A DNA stretch of 64,000 nt, from NCBI GenBank assembly GCA_049487715.1, contig CP150557.1, positions 434,001 to 498,000 of the forward strand, written 5' to 3'. The notes under the pieces are model-generated. The model was not told the DNA's origin and searched no databases. It was given only the letters and a program-made list of their open reading frames with translations. This document shows, piece after piece, positions 40,453-50,849 of this stretch (its first letter is position 1; each line of letters opens with the position of its first letter). This DNA is from Pycnococcus provasolii. Its lineage: Eukaryota > Chlorophyta > Pseudoscourfieldiophyceae > Pseudoscourfieldiales. The position numbers were made by a program, and so were the translations under genes.

Positions 40453-40853
40453 ATGGCGTTGTTGCATCTCGCGTCGTCATCGTTCTCCGTGACTGTGAGC
40501 TCTCACTCCATGATGATGAGAGCTCACTCTATGATAATATCTCGTGCTCTCTCAAGAAGAGCTCCTTCAGGCTCAGGATACACCTCAGGCTCAGGATTAT
40601 TAGTCGCCGTCTCGTGTGCTCGTGGTGGGGGAGCAGCCTCTAAGGTTGGCTCGTCTGCTTTTGGATCGCGATCCCTAAATAATACTGTGGTGCCTTCTTC
40701 TTTGTCTTCGGCAGCAGCGCGCTCGTTCTTCTCGTCATCGCACCAGATGAATAGGAGGCACGTTGCTGAGAGAGGGTTTGCAGCAGCAGCCGCGTCGTCG
40801 TCGAAGGCGTCATCAAAACCATCGGTCTTGTCACAATACAGAAACTTCTCGTC

Positions 40854-40885
<32 letters not shown>

Positions 40886-42141
40886 CAGTCACCATCGCTC
40901 CAGGGTCAGCAGGAGCAGCCTTCCTCGGAGCACAAACGGCATCAGCAGCAAAGAAGGTTGTCGCCTCTTCTGCTGCGGCAGCCGCAGGCCTCGTGAGCCC
41001 AATTGCGCGCAATATGACCGCAGCGCAGTCCACCGCACTCGGCGTGTGGCTCGCGGGGTGCTCGGCGTGGGTGTACTCGATGGTCGTGCTTGGAGGCGTG
41101 ACGCGACTCACGCGAAGTGGACTGAGCATGACAGAGTGGAGGTTCTTAGGAGAAAAGTACCCGCGCACGCTCGAAGACTGGGAACGCGAATTCGACAAGT
41201 ACAGGGCAAGCCCGGAATTCCAAAAGGTGAACCGAAGCATGAACCTGGACGAATTCCAGTTCATCTATTTCATGGAGTACGCTCACCGCATGTGGGGGCG
41301 AGTGCTCGGCGTCGTCTTCCTCGTCCCCGCCGCGGCGTTCGCCGCGCGCGGTGCACTGTCGGCAAACGGCGTCGTCGGACCACGCCTTGCGCTGCTGGGG
41401 AGCATGGGCGCCGCGCAGGGATTCGTCGGATGGTGGATGGTGCGAAGCGGTCTCAAGCACGAGAATTTCGGTGAGCACGACGTGCCGCGCGTGTCGCCGT
41501 ACCGCCTTGCGGCACACCTCACGAGCGCATTCGCCATCTACACGGGTCTGCTCTGGAGCAGCCTCGGACTGCTGCAGCCTGCCATCGCGACGAACGCCGC
41601 GACGGATGCGATGAAGGTGATTCGAGGACGCGTCACGCCTGTGGCTGCGCTCATCGCTGTCACAGCCGTGAGCGGGGCCTTCGTCGCGGGTAACGACGCA
41701 GGGCGCGCATTCAACACGTTCCCGCTGATGGAAGGTCGCATCGTTCCCGAGCACTACTTCGAGGCGCTCTCGCCTTGGTGGCGCAATGCCTTTGAGCACA
41801 CTGCCACGGTTCAATTCGACCACCGCGTTCTGGCCGTCAGCACGCTCACGGCCGTGAGCGCGCTTTGGGCGATCACCGCGGGTCCGCTGGCGTCGCCGGC
41901 GATTGCCGCCGCGCTCTCGCCGTCTGCGACGTTTCGGATGCACGCCCTGCTCGCGCTCGCTTGGGGACAGGTGGGCCTCGGCGTTTCCACACTCCTGCAC
42001 GCCGTTCCCGTCGAGCTGGGCAGCGCGCACCAGGCTGGCGCGCTTGCTCTCATGAGCGTCGCGGTGGCGGTCGTGCATAGCGTGCGCGCCGGTCCTGCTG
42101 GTGCTGGTGCGGTGCGCGCTGCCGTTAAAAAGGCTCTGTAA
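40453..42141 (+). CDS. COX15: Heme A synthase, mitochondrial (COX15)
   Basis: 562 residues. The first 150 residues are Ser/Ala/Arg-rich with a run of 12 Ser from a CAG repeat, consistent with a mitochondrial presequence with low-complexity growth. The core is eight-helix COX15/CtaA. Conserved residues are LGGVTRLTRSGLSMTEW, the heme-ligand His of MEYAHRMWGR, the loop VRSGLKHENFGEHDVPRVS, the His of YRLAAHLTSAF, the His of FDHRVLAVS and the His of ELGSAHQAGALAL. All four His ligands are present. The enzyme oxidises heme O to heme A for cytochrome c oxidase in the inner mitochondrial membrane. Confidence 0.96.
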
Positions 42142-42320
42142 TAACGCGTCGTCACACAATTCCACCCCCACCCCCACCACCCCGATCTGGAGGAGAGTCA
42201 AGTTTGGGGGTCCACATTCTCAATTTCCGTTCCCCATCGGCGACGCGACGACGACGGCGGCGGCGGCGGCGGTGGTGGTGGTGACCACGACGACGACGAC
42301 GACGGGCGACGACGGCGACC

Positions 42321-44138
42321 ATGTGCGGCATATTATTATGCGTGGAGTGGCGGCGTGACAGTGGTGGTGGTGGTGGTGACGGTGGTGGTGGTGGTGACGG
42401 TGGTGTCCTTGCTTCCACGTCAGCATCTACTTCAGAAGACTCAGATTCCTCCGCTTTGCTGTCGTCTTTGTCGCGCCGCGGCCCGGATGCTTGTGGCACA
42501 GTGGTGGTTCCTCTGGTAGGGGAAGAAGGGTGCTCGCCAGCATGCACCATCCGCCTGCACTCTTCGGTGCTGCACGTGCGCGGCCTGGGCACGCCCACGG
42601 CACCGTGCCGCGACGGCCATAACGTGCTGTGCTATAACGGCGAGGTGTTCGGTGGCGTTGACGTCGATGAAACGAAGGGAGACACGCAGGCGCTTATGGA
42701 GGCGCTCACGGAGGCGGCGAGCGGCGGAGCGGATGACGACGTCGTCCGCACGATGGCGCGCGTGCGCGGGCCTTGGGCGTTTGTGTTCTGGCACGCGGGC
42801 ACGCAGACACTCTGGTTTGGAAGGGACATCTATGGGCGAAGGAGCTTGCTTGCGCACGTGCCGCGCGACGGCGACCGACGACTCATGCTGACATCGGTCG
42901 CACCGCCGAGTGCACGGGCTGCCGTCACCGCTTCCAGCGACACGTCGTCAGATGCATCCGAGACGTGGACGGAGCTTCCACCTGGCGTGTATAGCATTCG
43001 ACTTGCATGTCTCGAGCAACCGATTGCGCGACTACCCGAAGCGCACCCGTGGCCTGCTCACTCGGTGCCTTGGATGCTGGCATCGCACAAGCGTGCCGAT
43101 AATCTCTGTGCACCGCCTCCAACGGACGACGATGATGCCGTCGACTCAGTACGTGCAACCGCAGCATCTGAGGTTCTCGCCGCGCTCACGGCGGCTGTTC
43201 GCGTGAGAGTCGCCGACACAACGCTACGCGCTTATGACGACGCATCTGTAGACGTCCCCGACGAAGATGCGGCAAGCGCGTCGCTGCCCGCCGCCGCGGT
43301 CGCCGTGCTCTTCTCCGGTGGCGTTGACTCCGCACTTCTCGCTCGCCTTGCGTCAGAGTGCCTTCCAGCCAACGCCGCAATCGACCTTGTTAACGTCTGC
43401 TTTGCCAATGGCACAAGTCCGGATCGCATCACGGCGCGCGATGCGGCTGAAGAGCTGAGTGAGGCGTGTACGGATCGCGAATTTCGCCTGGTCGAAGCTA
43501 CGTTGGCACTTGAGGACGTCGAGGATTCTGCACACCGCCTTATGGAACTTCTTCATCCCACGCGGACGCACATGGACTACAACGTCGGCGCGGCACTGTG
43601 GTTTGCCGCAGCCTGCCGAGGTTCATGCCGCGTGTACCAGGGCAGCAAGCGTGTGGACGTGCCAGGCTTGTACCAAGGGCGTTCAAAGGTACTCCTGGTG
43701 GGTGGCGGCGCCGATGAGCAGTGCTGTGGCTACGGCAGACATCGCACGAAGTTTCGCAATGGTGGCTGGCCCGCGCTTGTTGCAGAATCAGCGCTGGACA
43801 TGGAACGTCTCTGGCTGCGCAACTGCGGTCGCGATGACCGCGTCGTTTCGGATCGAGGTCGAGAAATGAGATGGCCATTCCTAGATGAGGCGCTGGTTCT
43901 TACGTTGCTTGCGCAACCGCTCTGGGCTGTAGCAGACCTTTCGCAACCCGCGGGCGTGGGTGACAAGGCGGTTTTACGCGAGGCGGCGAGGCGGCTTGGC
44001 CTTGCGCGTGCCTCCGCGCGCCCGAAGCGCGCTGTGCAGTTTGGGACGAGGATTGCGCAGCAATCAAATTGTAAAAAGTTTGGTAGCAACTCGCGTGCCA
44101 ACAAAGCGCATGGCGGTGCGCTAGAGATGGTGCTATAA
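42321..44138 (+). CDS. ASNSD1: Asparagine synthetase domain-containing protein (ASNSD1 type)
   Basis: 605 residues starting MCGILLCV, where Cys2 is the glutaminase nucleophile. The N-terminal glutaminase-like domain carries an unusual Gly-rich insertion (GGGGDGGGGGDGG, residues 15-27) and the RGPD loop, followed by FVFWHAGTQTLWFGRDIYGRRSL. The synthetase-like domain has the PP-loop SGGVDSALLA, then LLVGGGADEQCCGYGRHR, MRWPFLDEALV, GDKAVLREAARRLGL and RPKRAVQFGTRIAQ. The last three and the ADEQ..GYGRHR segment are the ASNSD1 family pattern rather than asparagine synthetase proper. Animal ASNSD1 has unproven activity, so a function in asparagine synthesis is uncertain. Confidence 0.92.
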   Translation: MCGILLCVEWRRDSGGGGGDGGGGGDGGVLASTSASTSEDSDSSALLSSLSRRGPDACGTVVVPLVGEEGCSPACTIRLHSSVLHVRGLGTPTAPCRDGHNVLCYNGEVFGGVDVDETKGDTQALMEALTEAASGGADDDVVRTMARVRGPWAFVFWHAGTQTLWFGRDIYGRRSLLAHVPRDGDRRLMLTSVAPPSARAAVTASSDTSSDASETWTELPPGVYSIRLACLEQPIARLPEAHPWPAHSVPWMLASHKRADNLCAPPPTDDDDAVDSVRATAASEVLAALTAAVRVRVADTTLRAYDDASVDVPDEDAASASLPAAAVAVLFSGGVDSALLARLASECLPANAAIDLVNVCFANGTSPDRITARDAAEELSEACTDREFRLVEATLALEDVEDSAHRLMELLHPTRTHMDYNVGAALWFAAACRGSCRVYQGSKRVDVPGLYQGRSKVLLVGGGADEQCCGYGRHRTKFRNGGWPALVAESALDMERLWLRNCGRDDRVVSDRGREMRWPFLDEALVLTLLAQPLWAVADLSQPAGVGDKAVLREAARRLGLARASARPKRAVQFGTRIAQQSNCKKFGSNSRANKAHGGALEMVL

Positions 44139-44199
44139 ATTGTGTAATTCGTAAGATTTGTAACCTACAATCAGTTGTCTACAAGCACCACACAACTTG

Positions 44200-47100
44200 C
44201 TAAGTCTGCTCTTCATTTGCCGCACGTGTCGGTTTCGTCGCATCTGGTGCAAAGAAGTCGAAGCCCGTGGCAGGGCTACGGCTCGACGCAGCCGTACTTG
44301 ACGCGGGAGTATCGATTGGCATGGTCCGCGCACTCGACGGACCGCCAACCCCCCCACGCATGTTCGCCGTGGCTGCAGCAGCTGCTTGGGGCTGCTCATG
44401 CGCGTACCCGACGCGCAGGCTGCTCTCCAGCACGCGCATGTACTCTTCAAAGCCAGCAGGATTACTGTTGCTCGTTGGAGATACGCGATCGTTCCGCGCC
44501 GCCGTGGAGAACGATCTAATGGACGACTGCGCTTGTGGCGGCGGACCTGTCGTTTCTGCAGTCGCCGCCACACCACCGTTTTCACCTCCGCGCATTGTGG
44601 CAGTGCTATCTGCACCTTGGGTTGCGTTCTCCGTCTTAGGCGGCGTTGTCTTCCTTGCACTCGATTTGCCATTGGGAGAGGTCACAGGTGCACCCATCTG
44701 TGCGCCCATATACTGCTCGAGATTGCGAGTGAACACAGTGTTCTCCCTCAAAGCCATCAAAGCACGCCGTCGCTCCACCATCATCAGGCGACCCTGCTTG
44801 TCCAGTGCGTCAGCCGCCTCGCGCCATTGGTTTTGAAATTCGTTTGCGCGAGACGTAAGCAGCTCAACTTCTCTTTCTGCGAGCGCGAGCTGTTCCGCCT
44901 GGCTCTTGCACTCACGCACAGCCTCGAGCTTGAGTCGTTCCTCAGCCTTCAGCGCCTCGACGAGCTCTGCCGCGAGCTTAGCCTTGTTCGTCACCTCCGT
45001 CGAAAGTCCCTTGGCATTCTCAAATGCACCATCGCGCTCCTTTCGAAGAGAAGTAATGGCAAACTCGTGCTCCTTTCGGGAAGCTTCGATCTCCATCGCG
45101 AGCGCCGCTGCCCTCTCGCGTGCCTCAGACGAAGACGCCTCCATCGCAGCGCGGGCAGTCTCCAGGCGAGTCACCTCCTCTCTGAGACGTGCCTCTGTGG
45201 CATCGGAGGAGGCGTACTTTTCGCGATATTCCGCAATCTCTCGGTAGGCTTTCGCAAGACGCTCCTCGAGAGACGCCTCTCTTTTGGCAGCAAACTCAGC
45301 CGCAGAATCAGCCCTGGCTTGAACATCCGCCGCGGATCGGGCAGCCTCCGACACCTCTTGTCGAGCACGCGCCAACTCGTGCTTCGTCGACTCCAGCTCG
45401 AGAGATCGCGCGTCGCGTTGCTCATTTGCGGTCGCAGCCGCCGCCTCCGCGGCAGCACGCTTCTCAGAAAGCTCTTCGATGCGTTTCGTGAGGCTCGCAA
45501 TCTCGGAGAATTGCGCCTCCTCGCGTCTGCGTCCATCCGCTAGACTGGCGCTCAGCTTCACAGCATCATCACGCGCATGTACGAGCTCGCCCTCGAGTTC
45601 GAGATTGCGTCCGCCTACACGCGCAAGCTCCTCCGCCTTCACCTCCGCCATCGCGGCGGCGCGCTCACGCGCCGCCTCCGCCACATCGGCGCGACGTGCC
45701 TCTGCATGCGCGCCGCGGCGTAGCTCCGCGAGCTCCGCAGAGGTTGCAGCGAGGTGTCGCTGTGTTTCCTCCAACGAGGCTTTCACCTCCGTTGTATGGG
45801 CGACGGCGCGCTCGTGCATTCCCTCCAGCTTGTCACGCGATGCCATCAACGCTGCGCTCTCACGCCGCAACTCCGCAACGGTGCGCTCGCTCTCAATGGC
45901 GCGCGCCTCGAGCGCTTCAGCGCGCTCGTTCGCCGCAGCAACTCTTGCATCGGAATCGCGCGCCGCTCCCTCCACCGCGGCGAGGCGCATCAGCGCCTCA
46001 GCCTTTTCCACCTCCAGCACCATCTCGCGTTCAGTCGCCTGTGCGGCGGTAGCGCCAGCTTCCGCTTCACGCTCGGCGGCACGCTCCGATACCTGGCGCA
46101 GTGCAGCTTCGAGCGTTTCTCGGCGTTCCTCGTTGCCCGTAAGTGCCTCGCGCGTTTCGGCGAGTTCCCGCTCGCATGTGGCCAGTCGCGATGCCGAGGC
46201 CTCTGCGCGCGCTCGCGCGTCTGCCGCGGCTTCGGCATCCTTTCCAAGTCGAGCGATGACATTTTCCATTTCCGCTGCAAGGCTGTCTGCTCTCGTCGAA
46301 GCCGCACGCTCGCTTGCGCCAAGCTCTCCAACCTTGAGTCGCAGCTCAGCACATTCTGCCGAGTATGCGTCCGTGCGCCTTCTCTCAGATAGAAGGCTGT
46401 CTCGCAGGTCGGTGACAGCTGCGCGCAGTTCAGACCTCTCGCGTTCGCGTGCCAGCGACTCGGTCTGCATTCGTTCGCGGAGCACCATAGCGTTGTGCCT
46501 TTCTTCCGCGAGTTCCGCCTCCGTTCTCCGCAGGCTCTCACGCGTGTGCGTTCCCACGGACTCCGCCGCTATTCTGCTCCTCGCGATTTCGTCGGCAAGT
46601 GCCTGATTCGCGCGCTTCAGCTCCTCAACTGCAGCAGTGCCCCACTTTGCTCTCACTGACGTCGAGACACGTCGTGTGACAATAGCAGTTCTCGTTTTCT
46701 TCTCTTTCTTCACCCCCGCCATCTTCGTCCTCTGTTGTGTTCGCAACAGTACCGTGCGCGCCTTCTTCCTTCTAGCCGTGGCGAGCGGCTTCATCTTCAT
46801 GTAACTTCCCGCCGACTTTTTCGGTTGCTGCAGCTCAAGACGAGGCGACGACGACCACGTTTGCAAGTTTGTTGTCGTTTTCCTTGCGACAGGTTTTCTG
46901 GCGAGTTTTGTCTTCTTGGGTGGTTGATTCGCCGCGGCGGCGGCGAGGTCCGAGGTGGATGCAGGCACGACGACAACTTTCGTCGTGGTGCCTGCGATTT
47001 TCGCGCCTGAAGGTTGCGCCGTTTGCGAAGTCGCCGTCTTTGGTGCACGTTCCCCCACCGGCACCTGTGGGGAGGAGTCGGTGAGAACGTGGATCGCTCC

Positions 47101-47289
47101 TCCCCTTGCACCTGCAAGTCCACCTGCAAGCCGTTCTTTTGCGTCCTTCTGCGGTGTGCGTGACGCAGAGTTCTTCTTCAGATTTCGAGGGTTGCCACCA
47201 CTACGGCCACCACCACTGCTTAAGGCCAAAGAAGTCTTCGCCGCCGCCGAGGATGACACCATGTTACCGCGAGGAGGGTGCGACGCCAT
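44200..47289 (-). CDS. Long coiled-coil protein, function unknown
   Basis: 1029 residues from ATG 47289 (MASHPPRGNM), the first ATG in the frame. The N-terminal 200 residues are basic, Ser/Lys/Ala-rich and probably disordered. From about residue 205 to 870 the sequence is almost continuously Ala/Glu/Arg heptads (for example AAVEELKRANQALADEIARS, ERTVAELRRESAALMASRD), a coiled coil hundreds of residues long. The C-terminus changes to a polar disordered tail ending in FFAPDATKPTRAANEEQT. No catalytic domain is visible. Antisense open frames across the whole stretch arise from its GC-rich Ala/Glu/Arg codons. Candidates are a centrosomal or basal-body, Golgi or nuclear-lamina-like scaffold; the sequence does not decide. 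Confidence 0.85.
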   Translation of the reverse strand: MASHPPRGNMVSSSAAAKTSLALSSGGGRSGGNPRNLKKNSASRTPQKDAKERLAGGLAGARGGAIHVLTDSSPQVPVGERAPKTATSQTAQPSGAKIAGTTTKVVVVPASTSDLAAAAANQPPKKTKLARKPVARKTTTNLQTWSSSPRLELQQPKKSAGSYMKMKPLATARRKKARTVLLRTQQRTKMAGVKKEKKTRTAIVTRRVSTSVRAKWGTAAVEELKRANQALADEIARSRIAAESVGTHTRESLRRTEAELAEERHNAMVLRERMQTESLARERERSELRAAVTDLRDSLLSERRRTDAYSAECAELRLKVGELGASERAASTRADSLAAEMENVIARLGKDAEAAADARARAEASASRLATCERELAETREALTGNEERRETLEAALRQVSERAAEREAEAGATAAQATEREMVLEVEKAEALMRLAAVEGAARDSDARVAAANERAEALEARAIESERTVAELRRESAALMASRDKLEGMHERAVAHTTEVKASLEETQRHLAATSAELAELRRGAHAEARRADVAEAARERAAAMAEVKAEELARVGGRNLELEGELVHARDDAVKLSASLADGRRREEAQFSEIASLTKRIEELSEKRAAAEAAAATANEQRDARSLELESTKHELARARQEVSEAARSAADVQARADSAAEFAAKREASLEERLAKAYREIAEYREKYASSDATEARLREEVTRLETARAAMEASSSEARERAAALAMEIEASRKEHEFAITSLRKERDGAFENAKGLSTEVTNKAKLAAELVEALKAEERLKLEAVRECKSQAEQLALAEREVELLTSRANEFQNQWREAADALDKQGRLMMVERRRALMALRENTVFTRNLEQYMGAQMGAPVTSPNGKSSARKTTPPKTENATQGADSTATMRGGENGGVAATAETTGPPPQAQSSIRSFSTAARNDRVSPTSNSNPAGFEEYMRVLESSLRVGYAHEQPQAAAAATANMRGGVGGPSSARTMPIDTPASSTAASSRSPATGFDFFAPDATKPTRAANEEQT

Positions 47290-47977
47290 ATGGGGCCACA
47301 ATACGATGAGTCGCCGGACGTTGCCGGATGTTTGGGTAACCCTGGATAGTTACAGAAATCCGGAAATACAGAAAACGTTGCGTTTGGGGGTTTGACTTTT
47401 TCCTTCCCCAGGTTTTCCGTCCCCCAGCAGGCCAGGGGCCGCAAACACCCGGCCGGCCGCAAACGAAACCTTGCATTGAACTTGCAGAGGCCAGTCAACG
47501 CCAATTAAGCCTTAAGGTAGTTCTTAGACTATGTGTACCCGTGTGGATTGCCCTCCCCTCCCGTAAGTAACCTATTATTCCCTTCCCTCGAGCTGTTGCC
47601 TCCTTATTCCCTTGAACTTTTTCGCATTTGCATTTCGGAAATCGCATCGGAATAAAATTAAGTTACCGCTGTGAGGATACTCGTACCCACGGGTTCTTGT
47701 TTTTCCTAGTGGTATGATTTTTTCAATCGCAAATCGGACGGTGCGTGTGTGTTTTTCATTTTTGACGGGTCGGTCAGGGATTCAGGTATAAGGTGCTGTA
47801 ACTTGTAAGACGCTGCTGTTGTCCATCTGCATCTGCGAACCATCTGGAGTCGTTCTCTCCATCTGAGAGAGGCTCAGGCATTTCAGGCTCAAGAGGTCCC
47901 CCGGCCGGATCTTGCAAGGCTCACCAACCAATCTGTGGGCCCGTTCCATTGCTCCATTGTTAATAAGTTGTTGTACC
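47290..47977. other. Divergent spacer, no gene
   Basis: 688 bp between the coiled-coil start and the small membrane protein start. TTAAGCCTTAAGGTAGTTCTTAG near 47508-47530 resembles the hairpin word at 60354-60374. Nothing coding is seen; a 191-residue antisense open frame overlapping 47782-48357 is treated as a shadow. Confidence 0.4.
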
Positions 47978-48409
47978 ATGCTCCGCTTCTTCGCGTGCGG
48001 ATCGCGACACTTGCCCGACGCAGATATGCACGGCGATTGGCCAGGACACAGTCCCATGGCTTCCCGGGCTTCACCGCGGTCACCGCAGGAGCCAGAGGCG
48101 CCAGTCGCGAAGGAACCGTTGCCAGAAACGCCGACACCCGTGGGAAAGCCGGTGACGCTCACGCCGCAGACGACGCCGGCGAAGACGAAGAGCAAGCCTG
48201 CGCCCAAAAACGAGAAACCGAAGGGCGGCTTGACCGGCAGGGTGGCTACCATAGCGATATCTGTGTGGGGCGTGGCGTTGGCGGGCGTCGTGGCATTGAG
48301 CATCCTCGAGGATAAGCGGTACGAGGCGAGCTTGAAGTCCCCCGTGGATCGCGTCATCGCGGCAGAGACGGCGAGGCGCGAGCGGCTTGCAGCGCGTGGT
48401 CAAAAGTAA
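47978..48409 (+). CDS. Small single-pass membrane protein, unknown
   Basis: 143 residues from ATG 47978. The first third is variable with no signal peptide; the middle is Pro/Thr/Lys-rich (PETPTPVGKPVTLTPQTT). One membrane segment follows (VATIAISVWGVALAGVVALSIL) at about residues 85-106, then a charged, Arg/Glu/Ala-rich tail (VDRVIAAETARRERLA). Such short proteins with a central helix often sit in organelle membranes as assembly factors or tail-anchored subunits, but I recognise no family. The antisense strand carries a longer open frame, so the call rests on the convincing hydrophobic helix and tail. Confidence 0.55.
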   Translation: MLRFFACGSRHLPDADMHGDWPGHSPMASRASPRSPQEPEAPVAKEPLPETPTPVGKPVTLTPQTTPAKTKSKPAPKNEKPKGGLTGRVATIAISVWGVALAGVVALSILEDKRYEASLKSPVDRVIAAETARRERLAARGQK

Positions 48410-48694
48410 CAAAGTGCAACACCACGTAAAAGGTAACAGAACCGCAGACAGCAAGTAACATAAGCCACTTCTTTGTAATAAAGATAATACAAGCTGTTTT
48501 TTTTCAAAGAACAGGCCGCCATGGCCATGACCCCAAAACCCGAACCCTCTTCCTCCCCGGGAAAAAACAACGCCAGGCCTGCTTTGCCCTCCTTCCCCCG
48601 GGGTGAGCGCAGCAGGCCGGCTCCGGAGCTCCCTGTTCTGCTTTTTCTATTTCATTCTCAACTTTCCTTGTGAAGTGTGTCTTGGTCTTGGAGG

Positions 48695-50569
48695 ATGTCC
48701 GATCGTGCTTGGCTTGACAATAATAATGCTTTGAATGATGCTCGTACTCCTCCTCGTGCTCCTCCAGGTCCAGGTGAAGAATCTCTGGAAATGTACAACA
48801 GCTACGACGCGCTCCCCACACTAAGCCAACTCGCGGCGACGCCGTTCCCACTCGCGCACGGACGGCACGGAGGCAGCTTGCGTGGGTCAGACAGCACGCG
48901 ACTGACTGGTGGGAACCGTGGAATCGACGATAACAATATCAGGCGTTCGAACGAGCCTACGCAACCTAACTACACGCGTACCGAACATGGACTCGCACAC
49001 GCACACGCAGGGAAAACCAAAGCGAAGACTGTACTAGACCCCGTGTGGGGACACATACGAATACCAGGATACGCCGTAGAAGCCATGGACACACCGCAAT
49101 TTCAACGCATGCGGGAGCTTAAGCAGCTCGGAACGTCGTACTACGTCTTCCCAGGAGCGTGTCACAACAGATTCGAACACTCGCTCGGCGTCGCGCACAA
49201 GGCGAACGAAATCACAGAACGCATATGGAGTATGCAGAGGCACGAACTCGGCATGGAACGACGCGACGTGCGCCTCGTGACGCTCGCTGGACTTCTGCAC
49301 GACATCGGACATGGACCGTTCTCTCACGTCTTCGACCACGAGTTCATACCCGCACTGCAGCTGCCGCCACAGACGCCTGGCTTGGAGCACGAACACCGCG
49401 CAGGTATGATGCTGGACGCATTGCTCGACAAAAACAACATCGACTGGGAGGATGGCGACGCGCGGTTTGTCAAGGACCTTGTGATGAGCAGCTGCGCGGA
49501 CGCACAACCCCTGCCCAAAGGCAAGCGGTACCTGCAGGAGGTGGTGGCAAACGGAAGGAACGGTCTCGACGTGGACAAGTATGACTACCTGGCGCGCGAC
49601 AGCTACTACTGTGGCATAAAGGTGGGAAACGACTACACGCGACTCATGCACTTCCTGAAAGTGCTTGACGACGAAATCTGCTGGAAGGCAAGCGAGGTGC
49701 AGAACATCTACGAGCTGTACGCGGCGAGGAGCAGCATGCACCGTCGCATTTACACCCACCCAAAGGCGAAGGCTATCGAGTACATGATCGTCGACGCGCT
49801 GCTCGAGGCGGAGCCCATAATGCAGCTCAAGCACACAATCGGCGATGCGCACCTCTTCACGTACCTCGACGATACCATCCTGAAGCGGATCGAATTTGCC
49901 GGTTTCGGCTTCATGGGCGATAATAGCGTGTCCAACCGCCGCCTGTCCTCCATCGGCGCTGCGACAACAGCCGACGCGGCGGGCAGCGCGCCGCCGCACT
50001 TTTCGCAGAGCATGGCGCAGGTGCACGCAGACGACATCCTCGCGAACGCAAGATGCAGGCTGGAGGACGGAGGAAATGGCCTTGAGGCGTCGCAGGCGAT
50101 TCTGCACAGGCTTCGCACGCGCTCGATCTACAAATATGTCAACGAGTTTGTCGTTCCAGAGGAGATGCTACCACATTGGAAACCGGTGAAAGCTTCGGAC
50201 GTGACGGAGTGCCAGAGCGTGGGTGACGGCGTTCATCTGACGCCGGACATGATCCGCGTTCACAACGTGAAGATTGACTACACGAAGAAGAATCGAGACC
50301 CAGTCACAATGGTGAGCTTCTTCACGAACTTTGACGACGACATGAGCTACAAGATTGACGCCGACAAAGTTTCGAGCATGCTGCCTCGATGCTTCGAGGA
50401 GCGTCGCGTGCGTGTCTTCTCCACAAGCGCGGATCAAAAGGTGATCGAGGCGGTGGATCGCGCATTTACGAGCTATCAGAGGCGTCACATAGGACGCGAG
50501 GCGACCATTCACAGCACGCCAACTCGTCCCGCAGGCGCAAAGCGCCCACGCGAATTGTATGAAGATTAA
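48695..50569 (+). CDS. SAMHD1: SAMHD1/VEN4-like HD-domain dNTP triphosphohydrolase
   Basis: 624 residues from ATG 48695 (MSDRAWLDNN). There is no SAM domain, unlike animal SAMHD1, and like plant VENOSA4. The HD core has the metal-binding set: His in NRFEHSLGVA, HD in AGLLHDIGHGPFSHVFDHEF (quoted in part), and Asp in DVDKYDYLARDSYYCGI. Substrate-loop matches include PVWGHIRIPGYAVEAMDTPQFQRMR (in part) and HRRIYTHPKAKAIEYMI. The C-terminal region (VHNVKIDYTKKNRDPVTMV) also matches the family. It hydrolyses dNTPs to nucleosides and triphosphate, controlling nucleotide pools. Regulation by allosteric dGTP/GTP is inferred only from family. Confidence 0.93.
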   Translation: MSDRAWLDNNNALNDARTPPRAPPGPGEESLEMYNSYDALPTLSQLAATPFPLAHGRHGGSLRGSDSTRLTGGNRGIDDNNIRRSNEPTQPNYTRTEHGLAHAHAGKTKAKTVLDPVWGHIRIPGYAVEAMDTPQFQRMRELKQLGTSYYVFPGACHNRFEHSLGVAHKANEITERIWSMQRHELGMERRDVRLVTLAGLLHDIGHGPFSHVFDHEFIPALQLPPQTPGLEHEHRAGMMLDALLDKNNIDWEDGDARFVKDLVMSSCADAQPLPKGKRYLQEVVANGRNGLDVDKYDYLARDSYYCGIKVGNDYTRLMHFLKVLDDEICWKASEVQNIYELYAARSSMHRRIYTHPKAKAIEYMIVDALLEAEPIMQLKHTIGDAHLFTYLDDTILKRIEFAGFGFMGDNSVSNRRLSSIGAATTADAAGSAPPHFSQSMAQVHADDILANARCRLEDGGNGLEASQAILHRLRTRSIYKYVNEFVVPEEMLPHWKPVKASDVTECQSVGDGVHLTPDMIRVHNVKIDYTKKNRDPVTMVSFFTNFDDDMSYKIDADKVSSMLPRCFEERRVRVFSTSADQKVIEAVDRAFTSYQRRHIGREATIHSTPTRPAGAKRPRELYED

Positions 50570-50849
50570 CGTAATAGATTGAATGCTCATTCGGTAATGG
50601 AATGGAGCTAACTTCGTCCAACGATCGTCCATTTACACCATCACATTCACCATCCAGCTCGTTCAATGGAGCCATTCACAGCGTATTTGTACATGGCGCA
50701 GGTAATTTCGGAAGGTACGATCAGGTCTCTTTTCGTTGGCGTCTCGTGAGCTCCGCTTGCGCTTGTCGTCGCTGCTGTCGTCGACACCCCATTGGAAAAG
50801 AAATCATGTGTTACATAGAAGGGTTGTTCGTACGGTTTTACTCGCTCGC

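Noticed and set aside
41146-42201. 351-residue minus-strand frame
   Set aside because: Antisense to COX15; Arg/His-rich shadow of GC-rich code.
44386-46606. Long plus-strand open frames antisense to the coiled-coil gene
   Set aside because: Their composition follows from Ala/Glu/Arg codon bias of the heptad-repeat gene; no fold or motif is visible, and they overlap each other.
49034-50107. 357-residue minus-strand frame
   Set aside because: Antisense to the HD-domain dNTPase; no motif.
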